In this document: in pieces, positions 8,071 to 15,343 of the stretch | Numbering within the stretch: the first letter of the stretch is position 1 | Layout: every line of letters starts with the position of its first letter | Origin: JADHUC01 sp964617665 | GTDB taxonomy: Bacteria; Planctomycetota; Planctomycetia; Pirellulales; Pirellulaceae | Assembly: GCA_964617665.1 (NCBI GenBank) | Contig: CAZUAH010000246.1 | Location: 1 to 19,675, forward strand | Direction: 5' to 3' | Length of the DNA: 19,675 bases | Notes under the pieces: generated by a model | What the model was told of the DNA's origin: nothing | Database searches by the model: none | Seen by the model: the letters and a program-made list of their open reading frames with translations, nothing else | Translations under genes and position numbers: made by a program

Positions 8071-8831
8071 GAAACGTACGCCAACCTGGTCCCAAACAAA
8101 CAGAGCCCCCAAGCCCACAGCGTGTGCTTCGATCCAGAGCGATCGCTGTGGCAGCTGTAGTCGCGGTTGGGGCTTTTGGTGTGGCGATGATTCAGGCAGG
8201 CCAGCAGCGAATGATCGTGGAGCGAGTCTGGGCACTCGACGGGTATGTTGCTCGCGAGGGTGAACGTCCAGGCCACTCATACACGCGTCCGACCTCGTAT
8301 CGGGCGTTGTTCGGCGACGAGTTCATGAATCCCGTGTTTGCCGTTCGCCTAGCGGAAACAAATGCAACGGAAAGTGATCTCATCTGCATTGCCCGACTCA
8401 AGCGACTTGAGTACTTGGATCTCACCAATACTCAGATCAACGACGAGGGGCTCTCTCATCTGGCCGGCCTGGAGCATCTCGAGGTTCTTGTACTCAACGG
8501 TACCTTGGTTTCCGACGTGGGGCTGGCCAACCTGTCTTCCTGTACGGCCCTGCGCGTCCTGAGCCTCGAGGAAACGACCATTACTGATGTTGGACTCGAA
8601 ACACTGGTTGGCCTGGGAAGTCTACAGTGGCTCAATTTAGGTGAAACCCGAATTACGGATGTCGGGTTGCGACAACTTGCTGACTGTCGCAGCCTGCAGA
8701 CTCTGGTCATTGAAGGATGCGACGTGAGCACCGAAGGCGTTGCATCGCTGACGGCAGCATTACCGCACATTGAGGTCTACGACGCGAGCGTTCGTCGCCC
8801 GTTCTTCAGTGAGTTCGCACCGGAGTTTTGA
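8067..8831 (+). CDS. Leucine-rich repeat protein with N-terminal membrane anchor
   Basis: 254 residues. A cytoplasmic N-terminus with basic residues is followed by a membrane segment at about 25-46 (IAVAAVVAVGAFGVAMI). From about 105 to 235 there are roughly five LRRs of the 24-residue bacterial type, with LxxLxLxxTxIxDxGLxxL spacing (LEYLDLTNTQINDEGLSHL, LQWLNLGETRITDVGLRQL). LRRs mediate protein binding; no enzyme domain is seen. The ATG overlaps the stop of the deiminase gene (ATGA), indicating translational coupling and a likely joint role, for example positioning or substrate recruitment for the deiminase (inference). Confidence 0.88.
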   Translation: MRNVRQPGPKQTEPPSPQRVLRSRAIAVAAVVAVGAFGVAMIQAGQQRMIVERVWALDGYVAREGERPGHSYTRPTSYRALFGDEFMNPVFAVRLAETNATESDLICIARLKRLEYLDLTNTQINDEGLSHLAGLEHLEVLVLNGTLVSDVGLANLSSCTALRVLSLEETTITDVGLETLVGLGSLQWLNLGETRITDVGLRQLADCRSLQTLVIEGCDVSTEGVASLTAALPHIEVYDASVRRPFFSEFAPEF

Positions 8832-9093
8832 CCGATTTGCGCAGCAGCAATATGGAGAATTGCCAACTGACGTAACAAGCCTAACTCGCATCAGCCACAA
8901 TCGGAAAAGTCGTATTGCAGCAACTGCTAGGGACGCCTTGAGCGAGTCTTTTGGGTGATCGCGCACGAAAGCGCCCGACTGCCGACAGCTTCGCCTCTCT
9001 AGCGCTTCCTTGCTCTCGATAGGCGTCCCGTACGGAGGGATCAGGTGACGTGCTGGGAGAAACGGCTGATGATAAGTCTTTTCGTTTTACCTA

Positions 9094-9214
9094 CTACTTG
9101 CATTTTCCGTGTTGTCTTTCCGTGGCCACCATCTCAATAAACCCCGCTCACAAGTGAACGGATCAGCGGTTGGCACATTTTTCCAAAAAAATCTCCGCAT
9201 GTGGTAAACAAAAT
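9094..9214. repeat. Duplicated upstream block, copy 2 (pairs with 6055-6175)
   Basis: Aligns with 6055-6175 at offset 3039, with high identity across 9101-9145 and again at the GTAAACAA box. In copy 1 the left half is the minus-strand leader of sigma factor 1; here the corresponding gene is missing. Confidence 0.85.
9181..9211 (+). promoter_or_regulatory. GTAAAC promoter-like element 3
   Basis: TTCCAA, 17-bp spacer, GTAAACAA, about 156 bp before the DUF1559 ATG at 9367. The spacer shares CTCCGC with elements 2 and 4, and its right end CGCATGTG with element 1. Confidence 0.6.
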
Positions 9215-9366
9215 CCGGTGGCAATCGGTGTTAGGTTAAAGAGACACACGTGAGACGCCAACCAGTTGTGCGCCGATGCGCTATGCGCCGGCAGAGCTGA
9301 ATTTGCGTAACTCAACATTGACTTCTGTCTTGTTTCATCTCATTCACTTTGTCAGGGAGTATCGCC

Positions 9367-10506
9367 ATGCGTAGAAAGTCGAGGGGTAGTGGGTTCACGC
9401 TCGTGGAGTTGCTAGTGGTGATTGCCATTATTGGGATTTTGGTGGCCCTGTTGCTGCCGGCGATCCAAGCCGCCCGCGAGGCCGCACGGCGGACGCAGTG
9501 CAACAATAATCTCAAGAACATTGGGTTGGCGCTGCAGAATTACCACGACACGTACAAAACGTTTCCAATGGGAGCGATGCATGCCGGGATACGAGGAGTC
9601 GCCGTTCGCGTAGGGCCTTCCTGGCAATACGGCATCTTACCATTCGTCGAGCAGCGTAATATCTACGACAAGATCGCGGCAACACAGCAAACTGGCTACG
9701 CCAATCCTAACGTCAACTTCAATACGGGCTCATTGACGAACTACGCCAACGATGTACACGTAGCGTTAACCAAGTTAGCACCCGACTACATGCGTTGCCC
9801 GTCCAGTCCGCTGCCCTTGATGCGCACTCAGGTCGGGGAGAGATGTCTGCCTTCGTACGTGGGTATTATGGGAGGGACGGATATCGATCCAAGCAATAGC
9901 ACGCTATATCCGAACCAAGCCTGGGGCATACCGACCAGCACCCGCGTCTATCAGAACGGTGCGAACGCGGAAGTCTCCGGCACCGATGGTGTGATCGCTT
10001 CGAGCGGAATGCTGCCACCTTGGGAGCACGCAAACATGGCGAAGTGTACTGACGGCACTTCCAATACTATGATCGTCGGTGAACAGTCTGACTGGCTCAG
10101 AGACGTCGACCCAACCGCATCGGACAAGTATCACGGGGATCCCGGCTGGGCGACAGTCTCCTGGACTGGCGGTTGGCTGACATCTGGGAGCAGCAGGACC
10201 ACCAGTATCAACACGTCCACTACGAATACACATACTGGACGTCTCTACAATCTCACCACTGTCCGCCACAAACCTGATTTGAAGCAGGTAATTGACGGCA
10301 CAAGTTCCGGAGGCGGGGCTCCCGGATGTAGTGTTGAACACACGTCCGGTAACGGCCTCAACAACCCGTTGCAGTCGCCTCATCCGGGAGGTGTGCTCCT
10401 GGCGTTCGTCGACGGTTCGGTGCAGTTCATATCGGGAACGACGGACTTGGCCGTATTGTTGCGGGTTGCCATCCGTGACGATGGACAGAACGTCAAAATC
10501 GATTGA
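9367..10506 (+). CDS. DUF1559 pilin-like protein (copy 1)
   Basis: 379 residues. The N-terminus has the type IV pilin/pseudopilin signature: a basic start, then G9|FTLVELLVVIAIIG with Glu at position +5 of the mature form, then a hydrophobic helix ending in LLPAIQAAREAARR, the typical start of DUF1559 proteins. The body holds the family pattern NNLKNIGLALQNYHDTY and the C-terminal HPGG (His339) with VDGSVQFI. Exported and processed by a prepilin-type peptidase, as in the family. The start is ATG 9367 with AGGGAG 7 bp upstream; an upstream TTG at 9349 is in frame but poorly placed. Followed by a small lipoprotein gene, the usual neighbour. DUF1559 proteins are very numerous in planctomycetes; their function is not firmly known. 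Confidence 0.95.
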   Translation: MRRKSRGSGFTLVELLVVIAIIGILVALLLPAIQAAREAARRTQCNNNLKNIGLALQNYHDTYKTFPMGAMHAGIRGVAVRVGPSWQYGILPFVEQRNIYDKIAATQQTGYANPNVNFNTGSLTNYANDVHVALTKLAPDYMRCPSSPLPLMRTQVGERCLPSYVGIMGGTDIDPSNSTLYPNQAWGIPTSTRVYQNGANAEVSGTDGVIASSGMLPPWEHANMAKCTDGTSNTMIVGEQSDWLRDVDPTASDKYHGDPGWATVSWTGGWLTSGSSRTTSINTSTTNTHTGRLYNLTTVRHKPDLKQVIDGTSSGGGAPGCSVEHTSGNGLNNPLQSPHPGGVLLAFVDGSVQFISGTTDLAVLLRVAIRDDGQNVKID

Positions 10507-10607
10507 TTTGCCTCTCCAAACTTGGACCTCATTAACCGCTGGTGCCAGTCGGTCCAGCGGGTTTGTCTATGTCGGACGCCAAAATGAACGCAGATGGAGT
10601 TAGTGCT

Positions 10608-10919
10608 ATGTGGTTCGTAAGATTGTTGTGTTTACTGAGCATGGTTGCGGTAGTTGGGTGTGGCACAAGCGGAGGCACACCAGCAGCGGACACGGTTGCA
10701 GATCCCATCCAGGATGACATCCGGCCGGGCCTTGAAAACATTGCCCAAACCGGCTCGCTTGAGTCTCTTGGGGATATTCGCGAGGCAACGGAATACGGGT
10801 TGAAACCGGTGGACGCCACCAAAGCGGAGATGATCATGAAGGAATTGGACGAACTGAAGAGCAAGTCCACGCCCGCGGCTATCAAGGCCAAGGCTGCGGA
10901 GATCATATCCAAGCTGTGA
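10608..10919 (+). CDS. Small lipoprotein (DUF1559-associated)
   Basis: 103 residues. Signal peptide with lipobox VVGC at Cys18 (MWFVRLLCLLSMVAVVGCG), then a short Gly/Thr/Ala linker and a largely helical, charged C-terminus ending ATKAEMIMKELDELKSKS...IISKL. The start is placed at ATG 10608, with GGAG 8 bp upstream; longer in-frame starts would bury the signal peptide. The first 18 residues resemble those of the small lipoprotein at 14699 (MKWLKLCCLLSAVLTFGCS), which also has Cys18, so the two share a leader. It lies 101 bp after the DUF1559 gene and is probably co-transcribed. Function not known. Confidence 0.8.
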   Translation: MWFVRLLCLLSMVAVVGCGTSGGTPAADTVADPIQDDIRPGLENIAQTGSLESLGDIREATEYGLKPVDATKAEMIMKELDELKSKSTPAAIKAKAAEIISKL

Positions 10920-10947
10920 CGGCGAGTAACAGCAGACGGCAACGAAA

Positions 10948-10986
10948 CACCAGGAGTTGGTGCATGTGCGGCATGGGCTCCTGGTG
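10948..10986 (+). terminator. Long-stem inverted repeat after the lipoprotein gene
   Basis: CACCAGGAG at 10948-10956 and CTCCTGGTG at 10978-10986 are perfectly complementary over 9 bp, with a 21-nt loop. No T-run follows, so this may be a weak terminator, an RNA-stabilising hairpin or a regulatory site between the lipoprotein and sigma factor 2. Confidence 0.45.
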
Positions 10987-11089
10987 AGATGAATATGGCA
11001 ATCGAATGCTCGAACGTTTGAAGCGATCCAGCTGGCTGCGGGCGGCCTTCTTGTTGTCCTGAAATGTCGGAGTCAAAACACTGCACACG

Positions 11090-11710
11090 ATGAACATTGA
11101 CGGCCACGACTCCTGGATCGAACACCTGCGGCGCAATGGCGAGGAGTTCCTGGCGGAGGCGTTCTACCAACACCGGGATCGCTTGGAACGAATCGTTGAT
11201 TTGCGACTGGACCCTCTTCTGTCGAGGCGGGTCGATGCGTCCGATGTCCTTCAGGAGGCATTTCTCGAAGCCCAGAAACGTCTGTCGCGTTACGTCGATA
11301 ATCCGCGTGTGCCTGTGTTCGTGTGGCTGCGTGGCGTAACCTTGGACACTTTGATTCGCGTTCACCGTCGTCACCTCGCCGGGATGCGTGACGCTCGTCG
11401 GGAGTTCTCGTTCCAGACGCCGCAGGTCAGCTCGGTTTCCTTGTCGGGTTGGCTTGTGGCGGACCTTACTTCGCCGAGCCAAGCTGCGATTCGGGATGAG
11501 ATGACGAAGAAGGTCGAGGAGGCACTCGACGCCATGAAAGAAATCGATCGCGAAGTACTCATCCTGCGTCACTTTGAGCAGCTCAGCAATGATGAGGTAG
11601 CTGCGATCGTCGGCGTCGGGAAATCAGCCGCCAGCCGCCGTTACACGCGGGCGATCAAGCGGTTACGTGAGACCTTGCAAACCGTTCCCGGGTTCAGCTC
11701 TGGCGAATGA
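11090..11710 (+). CDS. ECF-type RNA polymerase sigma factor (copy 2)
   Basis: 206 residues, a clear paralogue of the sigma factor at 5422-6051 across the whole length. Region 2 has DVLQEAF, and region 4 has the helix-turn-helix LSNDEVAAIVGVGKSAASRR. It is three residues shorter, in the linker (REFSFQTPQ against REVSLHLGPAPQ). No kinase or anti-sigma gene is adjacent on this side. Directly downstream begins the first GTAAAC promoter cassette, and the last bases of this gene (TGGCGAATGA) are copied downstream at 13408 and 15275, so the gene sat next to the ancestral cassette when it duplicated. The close similarity of the region 4 helices in both sigma factors suggests overlapping promoter recognition (inference). 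Confidence 0.95.
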   Translation: MNIDGHDSWIEHLRRNGEEFLAEAFYQHRDRLERIVDLRLDPLLSRRVDASDVLQEAFLEAQKRLSRYVDNPRVPVFVWLRGVTLDTLIRVHRRHLAGMRDARREFSFQTPQVSSVSLSGWLVADLTSPSQAAIRDEMTKKVEEALDAMKEIDREVLILRHFEQLSNDEVAAIVGVGKSAASRRYTRAIKRLRETLQTVPGFSSGE

Positions 11711-11768
11711 ATTCCCGCCCTTTTGCCCCTTCTATGTCAACGTGATCGAGATGTTTCGCTCCGGCTCT

Positions 11769-11799
11769 CGTCAAGAAAACCTCCGCCTGCTGTAAACAA
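11769..11799 (+). promoter_or_regulatory. GTAAAC promoter-like element 4
   Basis: CGTCAA, 17-bp spacer, GTAAACAA, followed by CCAGCGGC. The distance from the end of the element to ATG 11875 is about 76 bp, the same as for elements 5 and 6. Confidence 0.65.
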
Positions 11800-11814
11800 C
11801 CAGCGGCGGTAATT

Positions 11815-11847
11815 GGTTTGGTAATAGCGGAACGATTGAACCAAACC
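11815..11847 (+). promoter_or_regulatory. Leader inverted repeat, copy A
   Basis: GGTTTGGT (11815-11822) pairs perfectly with ACCAAACC (11840-11847), loop 17 nt with TAATAGCGG. It is repeated at 13523-13555 and 15390-15422. It could be an RNA hairpin in the 5' leader or a protein-binding site. Confidence 0.6.
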
Positions 11848-11874
11848 TACTTGTCCTAGTCGAAGAGGTGTGTC

Positions 11875-12906
11875 ATGAGAGTCTTGTCATTCAGACATCG
11901 TCGTGCTTTTACGCTCGTTGAACTTCTTGTTGTAATCGCCATCATCGGAATTCTGGTAGCGCTGCTGCTTCCTGCGATCCAGGCGGCGCGTGAAGCAGCA
12001 CGGCGGACCCAGTGCTCGAACAATCTCAAACAACTGGGGGTAGCCCTACACAATTTTCACGACACCTACGGTAACTTCCCTGTCGGCCAGCCGGATGACG
12101 ACAACAATAACTACGCCTGGGGTTCGTACCTACTACCGTTCATGGAGCAGCAAGCGATTTACGACGAACTCGTCTCCGGCGGCGCCGCATTGGTCTACAT
12201 CAACGGTGGCAGCAATCTCGAGGTTCACAACGCTATTCAGGCGACAGCTTCCTTAAGCAGCAACTCGGACACTTACAACTGGTGGACTCAAGTTGGCAAT
12301 AACCACGGCAACAGCGCTGCCAAGACGGTTCTGGACGCATTCGTCTGCCCAAGCGACATTCTGCCAGAAACCGACGACGATGGTTATGGCAAGTCCAACT
12401 ACTGCGTCTGCCTGGGCGACGAATCGCCGTGGACTTCCAGTTCGCCGTCCTGGAGCAGTCCCAGTGGGCAAAGCGGACAGACTGGGCTGTTCCGCTTGGC
12501 CCAAACCAATTATTCGCACTACGTTACGCGTTTCTCAAGCGTTGTCGACGGAACCAGCAACACCATCGCCATCGGCGAGGTCAGCACCACGGCGAACGTC
12601 AACGAGTCGAGCACGGGGTCGGTCTTCCCGATTTGGGCTGGCGGCAATAACGATTGGCCGGGGCAGTGGCGCATTAGCTCGTGGGCTCGTCTGACCGGTC
12701 CTAACTGCCACATCAACAACCGCACGGTTGCCAACACGGTCGTCAGTCTCAGTTGGTCCGATTTTAGCTACGGAAGCCAGCACCCGGGAGGTGCTCAGTT
12801 CCTGCTGGTCGATGGCTCGGTGGGCTTCCTCAACGAGTCGATCGACACCGAGACCTACGCCTATCTGGGTGCTATTGCCGATGGCAATCCCGTGCAACTT
12901 CCATAA
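11875..12906 (+). CDS. DUF1559 pilin-like protein (copy 2)
   Basis: 343 residues. The pilin-type N-terminus is MRVLSFRHRRA|FTLVELLVV, with Ala11 rather than Gly before the cleavage point and Glu at +5, then the hydrophobic helix and LLPAIQAAREAARR. The body has NNLKQLGVALHNFHDTYGNFP, a glycine- and asparagine-rich centre, and the C-terminal HPGG (His303) with LLVDGSVGFL. The ATG follows the conserved AAGAGGTGTGTC. It forms an operon with the transthyretin-like lipoprotein 36 bp downstream. Its last codons (DTETYAYLGAIADGNPV) are found again, slightly diverged, in the remnant at 15110. Confidence 0.95.
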   Translation: MRVLSFRHRRAFTLVELLVVIAIIGILVALLLPAIQAAREAARRTQCSNNLKQLGVALHNFHDTYGNFPVGQPDDDNNNYAWGSYLLPFMEQQAIYDELVSGGAALVYINGGSNLEVHNAIQATASLSSNSDTYNWWTQVGNNHGNSAAKTVLDAFVCPSDILPETDDDGYGKSNYCVCLGDESPWTSSSPSWSSPSGQSGQTGLFRLAQTNYSHYVTRFSSVVDGTSNTIAIGEVSTTANVNESSTGSVFPIWAGGNNDWPGQWRISSWARLTGPNCHINNRTVANTVVSLSWSDFSYGSQHPGGAQFLLVDGSVGFLNESIDTETYAYLGAIADGNPVQLP

Positions 12907-12942
12907 CAGCAATCATGGAGCTTCTGAAGAAGGTATCAAGAA

Positions 12943-13407
12943 ATGAATCTCAACACACGACTGACCGACCGGATTCTTATCGTCACCGCCGTCGCCTTGC
13001 TTTCGGGATTAGCCGGATGTTCGGGTGGAGACGCCGACTTCGAAGTTGCGCGCGTCGACGGGAAGATCACCTATGAAGGACAGGTGGTCAAGGGCGGCAG
13101 CATTACCTTTCGGCCTGTCCGTGTGGTCAGCACAAGACCGGGCATGAAGGGCAAGCCGGCCACCGCTGCGGTGCAAGACGACGGCACGTTCGTCCTGTCC
13201 ACCTACGGCGAGAAGGATGGGGCCGTTGTCGGCCAGCACGAGGTAATGTATACGCCGACCCATGAGGGAGCAAAATCCTACGAGAACAAACCAAAGCCGT
13301 CGCCATACGCCGGCCTCGTTCCAAAGACGAAGATGGTGGAGATCCAGCTCGGACGCAACGCGATTGACATTGAATTGGTTACCCCAGGTCAGAGATCGGT
13401 TCAGTAA
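12943..13407 (+). CDS. Transthyretin/carboxypeptidase-regulatory-like lipoprotein
   Basis: 154 residues. Signal peptide with lipobox LAGC (Cys26). The mature part reads VDGKITYEGQVVKGGSITFRP, a pattern typical of planctomycete lipoproteins with a transthyretin-like or carboxypeptidase-regulatory beta-sandwich, followed by DDGTFVLSTYGEKDGAVVGQH and a C-terminal VELVTPG-like strand (DIELVTPG). The family is usually attached to an envelope membrane and stands beside DUF1559 genes; its function is unknown. The start ATG has a purine-rich GAAGAAGG upstream. The 3' third is duplicated in the remnant at 15164-15262. Confidence 0.9.
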   Translation: MNLNTRLTDRILIVTAVALLSGLAGCSGGDADFEVARVDGKITYEGQVVKGGSITFRPVRVVSTRPGMKGKPATAAVQDDGTFVLSTYGEKDGAVVGQHEVMYTPTHEGAKSYENKPKPSPYAGLVPKTKMVEIQLGRNAIDIELVTPGQRSVQ

Positions 13408-13476
13408 TGGCGAATGAATTCGCGGCAGTCTTGCCCTCTATGTATCAACATGCCCGAGGCACTTTCCTCCGGGTCT

Positions 13477-13507
13477 TGTCAAAAAAGTCTTCCCCTGCGG
13501 TAAACAA
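13477..13507 (+). promoter_or_regulatory. GTAAAC promoter-like element 5
   Basis: TGTCAA, 17-bp spacer, GTAAACAA, 76 bp before ATG 13583. This is the cleanest form of the element. Confidence 0.65.
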
Positions 13508-13522
13508 CCAGCGGCGACAATT

Positions 13523-13555
13523 GGTTTGGTAATAGCGGAACGATTGAACCAGACC
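13523..13555 (+). promoter_or_regulatory. Leader inverted repeat, copy B
   Basis: GGTTTGGT (13523-13530) and ACCAGACC (13548-13555). The one change from copy A (A to G in the right arm) turns a U-A pair into a U-G wobble, so an RNA stem would be kept. Confidence 0.6.
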
Positions 13556-13582
13556 TTCTTGCCCTAGTCGAAGAGGTGTGTC

Positions 13583-14653
13583 ATGCAAGTTTTCTCGATC
13601 AGACGTAGTCGTGCTTTTACGCTTGTTGAGCTTCTCGTGGTAATTGCCATCATCGGCATCCTTGTCGCGCTGTTGCTGCCGGCCATCCAGGCGGCGCGCG
13701 AAGCGGCCCGGCGGGCGAAATGCACGAACAACCTGAAGCAGTTCGGATTGGCGCTTCACAACTACCATGACACGTACGGCACGTTCCCGGCGGGTATTGG
13801 ACCGGGTACGCACAGCGGTAACGCAACCGCTGAAAACAGGGAAGCTTGGGGCGGCATCGCATCGATGCTCCCGTTTCTCGAGGAACAAGCGCTGTACGAC
13901 AAGGTCAACTTCAACTATTACTGGTACAGCGCCGGCAATGCCCTAGCACCAGATAGAAATCTGGACGTGAGCAACACTCGCATGGCCGGTTTTACGTGCC
14001 CCAGCGATCCGGGTGCCCGAGGGCCACGTAGCGATGGTTCTCCGATTTCTTACAACTTCTCACATGGACCGCAGTCTAGTTGGTCTGTGGGCGCCAGTTA
14101 CCGAGTTGGATTTGTTACCAGGGCCGTTTGGGGGACTTTCGCGGATATCACGGACGGTACATCCAATAGCATCGCAATGGCCGAGGCGAGAATAGGCCTG
14201 AACCGAGGCATGTGGGATCCGACCAAAGTCGAGCCGTATTACCGGGTTGTAGGTACGGGCAACTTGCTACAGAGCCCCGTCCTTGGCAGCAGCAGAACCT
14301 TCACGAACCAGGCCGTGGACCTTGCCACAATCAATACTTACTATCAGAACTGTCTTTCGATGTATGCTTCAGGCAGTGGCTGGAACGCAGACAGCGACGA
14401 TCAAGGCCGTTTCTGGTCGGCTGGTCGAGGGCTTTGGGCTCCCTACATCACGACGCTCGTCGGTCCAAATGCCGGACCGAGTTGCGACAACGATACTTCG
14501 GTGACAACAGTGGATGTTAAGGACCCGAGCAGTTATCATCCGGGGGGCGCCCTCTGTTTATCGGCGGATGCTTCTGTGGACATGGTTTCGAACGACATTG
14601 ACCAAGCAACGTGGATTTCCATGGGCACGATCAACGCAGGTGACAACGAGTAA
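13583..14653 (+). CDS. DUF1559 pilin-like protein (copy 3)
   Basis: 356 residues. The N-terminus is MQVFSIRRSRA|FTLVELLVV with Ala before the cleavage point, then the hydrophobic helix and LLPAIQAAREAARRAKC. Body: NNLKQFGLALHNYHDTYGTFP and the C-terminal HPGG (His319). The usual VDGSV motif after it is degenerate here (SADASVDMV), unlike the other two copies. The ATG follows AAGAGGTGTGTC as in copy 2, and the upstream 165 bp is nearly the same. Followed 45 bp later by a tiny lipoprotein gene, probably co-transcribed and ended by the terminator at 14981-15017. Confidence 0.95.
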   Translation: MQVFSIRRSRAFTLVELLVVIAIIGILVALLLPAIQAAREAARRAKCTNNLKQFGLALHNYHDTYGTFPAGIGPGTHSGNATAENREAWGGIASMLPFLEEQALYDKVNFNYYWYSAGNALAPDRNLDVSNTRMAGFTCPSDPGARGPRSDGSPISYNFSHGPQSSWSVGASYRVGFVTRAVWGTFADITDGTSNSIAMAEARIGLNRGMWDPTKVEPYYRVVGTGNLLQSPVLGSSRTFTNQAVDLATINTYYQNCLSMYASGSGWNADSDDQGRFWSAGRGLWAPYITTLVGPNAGPSCDNDTSVTTVDVKDPSSYHPGGALCLSADASVDMVSNDIDQATWISMGTINAGDNE

Positions 14654-14698
14654 CGTGCCGTTGCTCAGGTGTTCCGTTAATCAGGAGTAGTCTCAGTG

Positions 14699-14872
14699 AT
14701 GAAGTGGTTGAAGCTTTGCTGTTTGTTGAGTGCTGTACTTACGTTTGGATGTTCGTCGCCCGCCCCGCCCCCAATGGCTCCTGACGAGGAGCCCACAGAG
14801 ATGGAGGTCGACACATCTGTGGAGCAGGGGCTATCCAATGACTCGGGAAACTCGGGAGAGTCGAAATTGTAG
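14699..14872 (+). CDS. Tiny acidic lipoprotein
   Basis: 57 residues. MKWLKLCCLLSAVLTFGCSS is a lipoprotein signal with lipobox TFGC (Cys18). The mature part is only about 40 residues: proline-rich (SPAPPPMAPDE), then acidic (EEPTEMEVDTSVEQG), ending SGESKL. AGGAG stands 11 bp upstream of the ATG. The signal resembles that of the lipoprotein at 10608. The position directly after a DUF1559 gene is the same as for the other two lipoproteins. No known domain; probably a real small protein because leader, spacing and context recur. Confidence 0.75.
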   Translation: MKWLKLCCLLSAVLTFGCSSPAPPPMAPDEEPTEMEVDTSVEQGLSNDSGNSGESKL

Positions 14873-14906
14873 GTTGACAACGCGGCCTCCGGCTTGATCC
14901 AAAGTT

Positions 14907-14928
14907 GGACGGATCTCCAGGTCCGTCC
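14907..14928 (+). terminator. Short hairpin after the tiny lipoprotein gene
   Basis: GGACGGA (14907-14913) and TCCGTCC (14922-14928) form a perfect 7-bp stem with an 8-nt loop. Only a TT follows, so it is weak as a terminator; it may protect the 3' end. Confidence 0.4.
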
Positions 14929-14980
14929 TTCAAGAGGCGCGCGTGACGATGCTGACGTTATTGTTCAAGACTCAGAAGGG

Positions 14981-15017
14981 GACGTGGCTGCTGACAACGA
15001 GCCGCGTCTCCTTTTTT
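14981..15017 (+). terminator. Rho-independent terminator
   Basis: GACGTGGCT (14981-14989) pairs with AGCCGCGTC (15000-15008) over 9 bp with one U-G wobble, loop 10 nt, followed after TCC by six T (15012-15017). It closes the DUF1559 copy 3 and tiny lipoprotein unit and insulates the next promoter-like element. Confidence 0.7.
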
Positions 15018-15109
15018 GCGCTCTGTACGCGTCATCCACACAGCAGACGTTACTCTTACTGCTGAAAGCTCACAGGCCAAGCCTTGATCATACACCGCAA
15101 CCGGTGAGG

Positions 15110-15262
15110 ATTGACACCACGACCTACGCGTATTTGGGCGCCATCCGAGATGGCAATCCAGTGCCGTCGCCTTGCGCCGGCCTCGTTCCAAAGACAAAGA
15201 TGGTCGAGATCCAGCCCGGACGCAACGCGATTGACGTCGAATTGGTTGCCCCAGGTAAATAA
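15110..15262 (+). pseudogene. Collapsed cassette remnant: DUF1559 3' end fused to lipoprotein 3' end
   Basis: 15110-15163 aligns with 12841-12894, the 3' end of DUF1559 copy 2; the remnant frame reads DTTTYAYLGAIRDGNPV. 15164-15262 aligns with 13297-13395 in the transthyretin-like lipoprotein gene (AGLVPKTKMVEIQPGRNAID). About 400 bp between the two are missing. The fused frame stays open to TAA at 15262 but has no signal peptide or plausible start of its own. Homology continues without net indels through the promoter-leader block to 15452. This is the scar of a cassette copy reduced by an internal deletion. Confidence 0.85.
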
Positions 15263-15343
15263 TGTGTTCAGTAGTGGCGAATCAATTCGCGGCAGTCTTG
15301 CCCTCTATGTATCAACATGCCTGAGGCACTTTCCTCTGGGTTT

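Larger units (their letters stand above)
8832..9366. other. Intergenic region with a vestigial sigma-factor upstream block
   Basis: About 535 bp. 8832-9090 shows nothing I can interpret. 9094-9214 repeats the sigma factor 1 upstream block, but no sigma factor gene stands to its left on the minus strand. 9215-9366 is the leader of the DUF1559 gene, with AGGGAG 7 bp before its ATG. Confidence 0.6.
11701..11890 (+). repeat. Promoter-leader cassette, copy A
   Basis: First of three related blocks: 11701-11890, 13408-13598 and 15275-15465. Each runs from TGGCGAAT-AATTC through the promoter-like element, the conserved inverted repeat and AGGTGTGTCATG into the first codons of a gene. In copy A the left end is the 3' end of sigma factor 2, which marks it as the likely ancestor. 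Confidence 0.85.
13408..13598 (+). repeat. Promoter-leader cassette, copy B
   Basis: Aligns with 11701-11890 (offset 1707-1708) and with 15275-15465 (offset 1867). It begins right after the lipoprotein stop with TGGCGAATGAATTC, the sequence that ends the sigma factor 2 gene in copy A. Confidence 0.9.

Noticed and set aside
9349..9366. TTG start six codons upstream of the DUF1559 copy 1 ATG
   Set aside because: It would place the ribosome binding site AGGGAG inside the coding region; ATG 9367 has correct spacing and a normal pilin leader.
14894..15262. A 122-codon plus-strand open frame as a complete gene
   Set aside because: Its first two thirds span the hairpin and the terminator with its T-run; only the last 51 codons are gene-derived and these are a fusion of two 3' ends.
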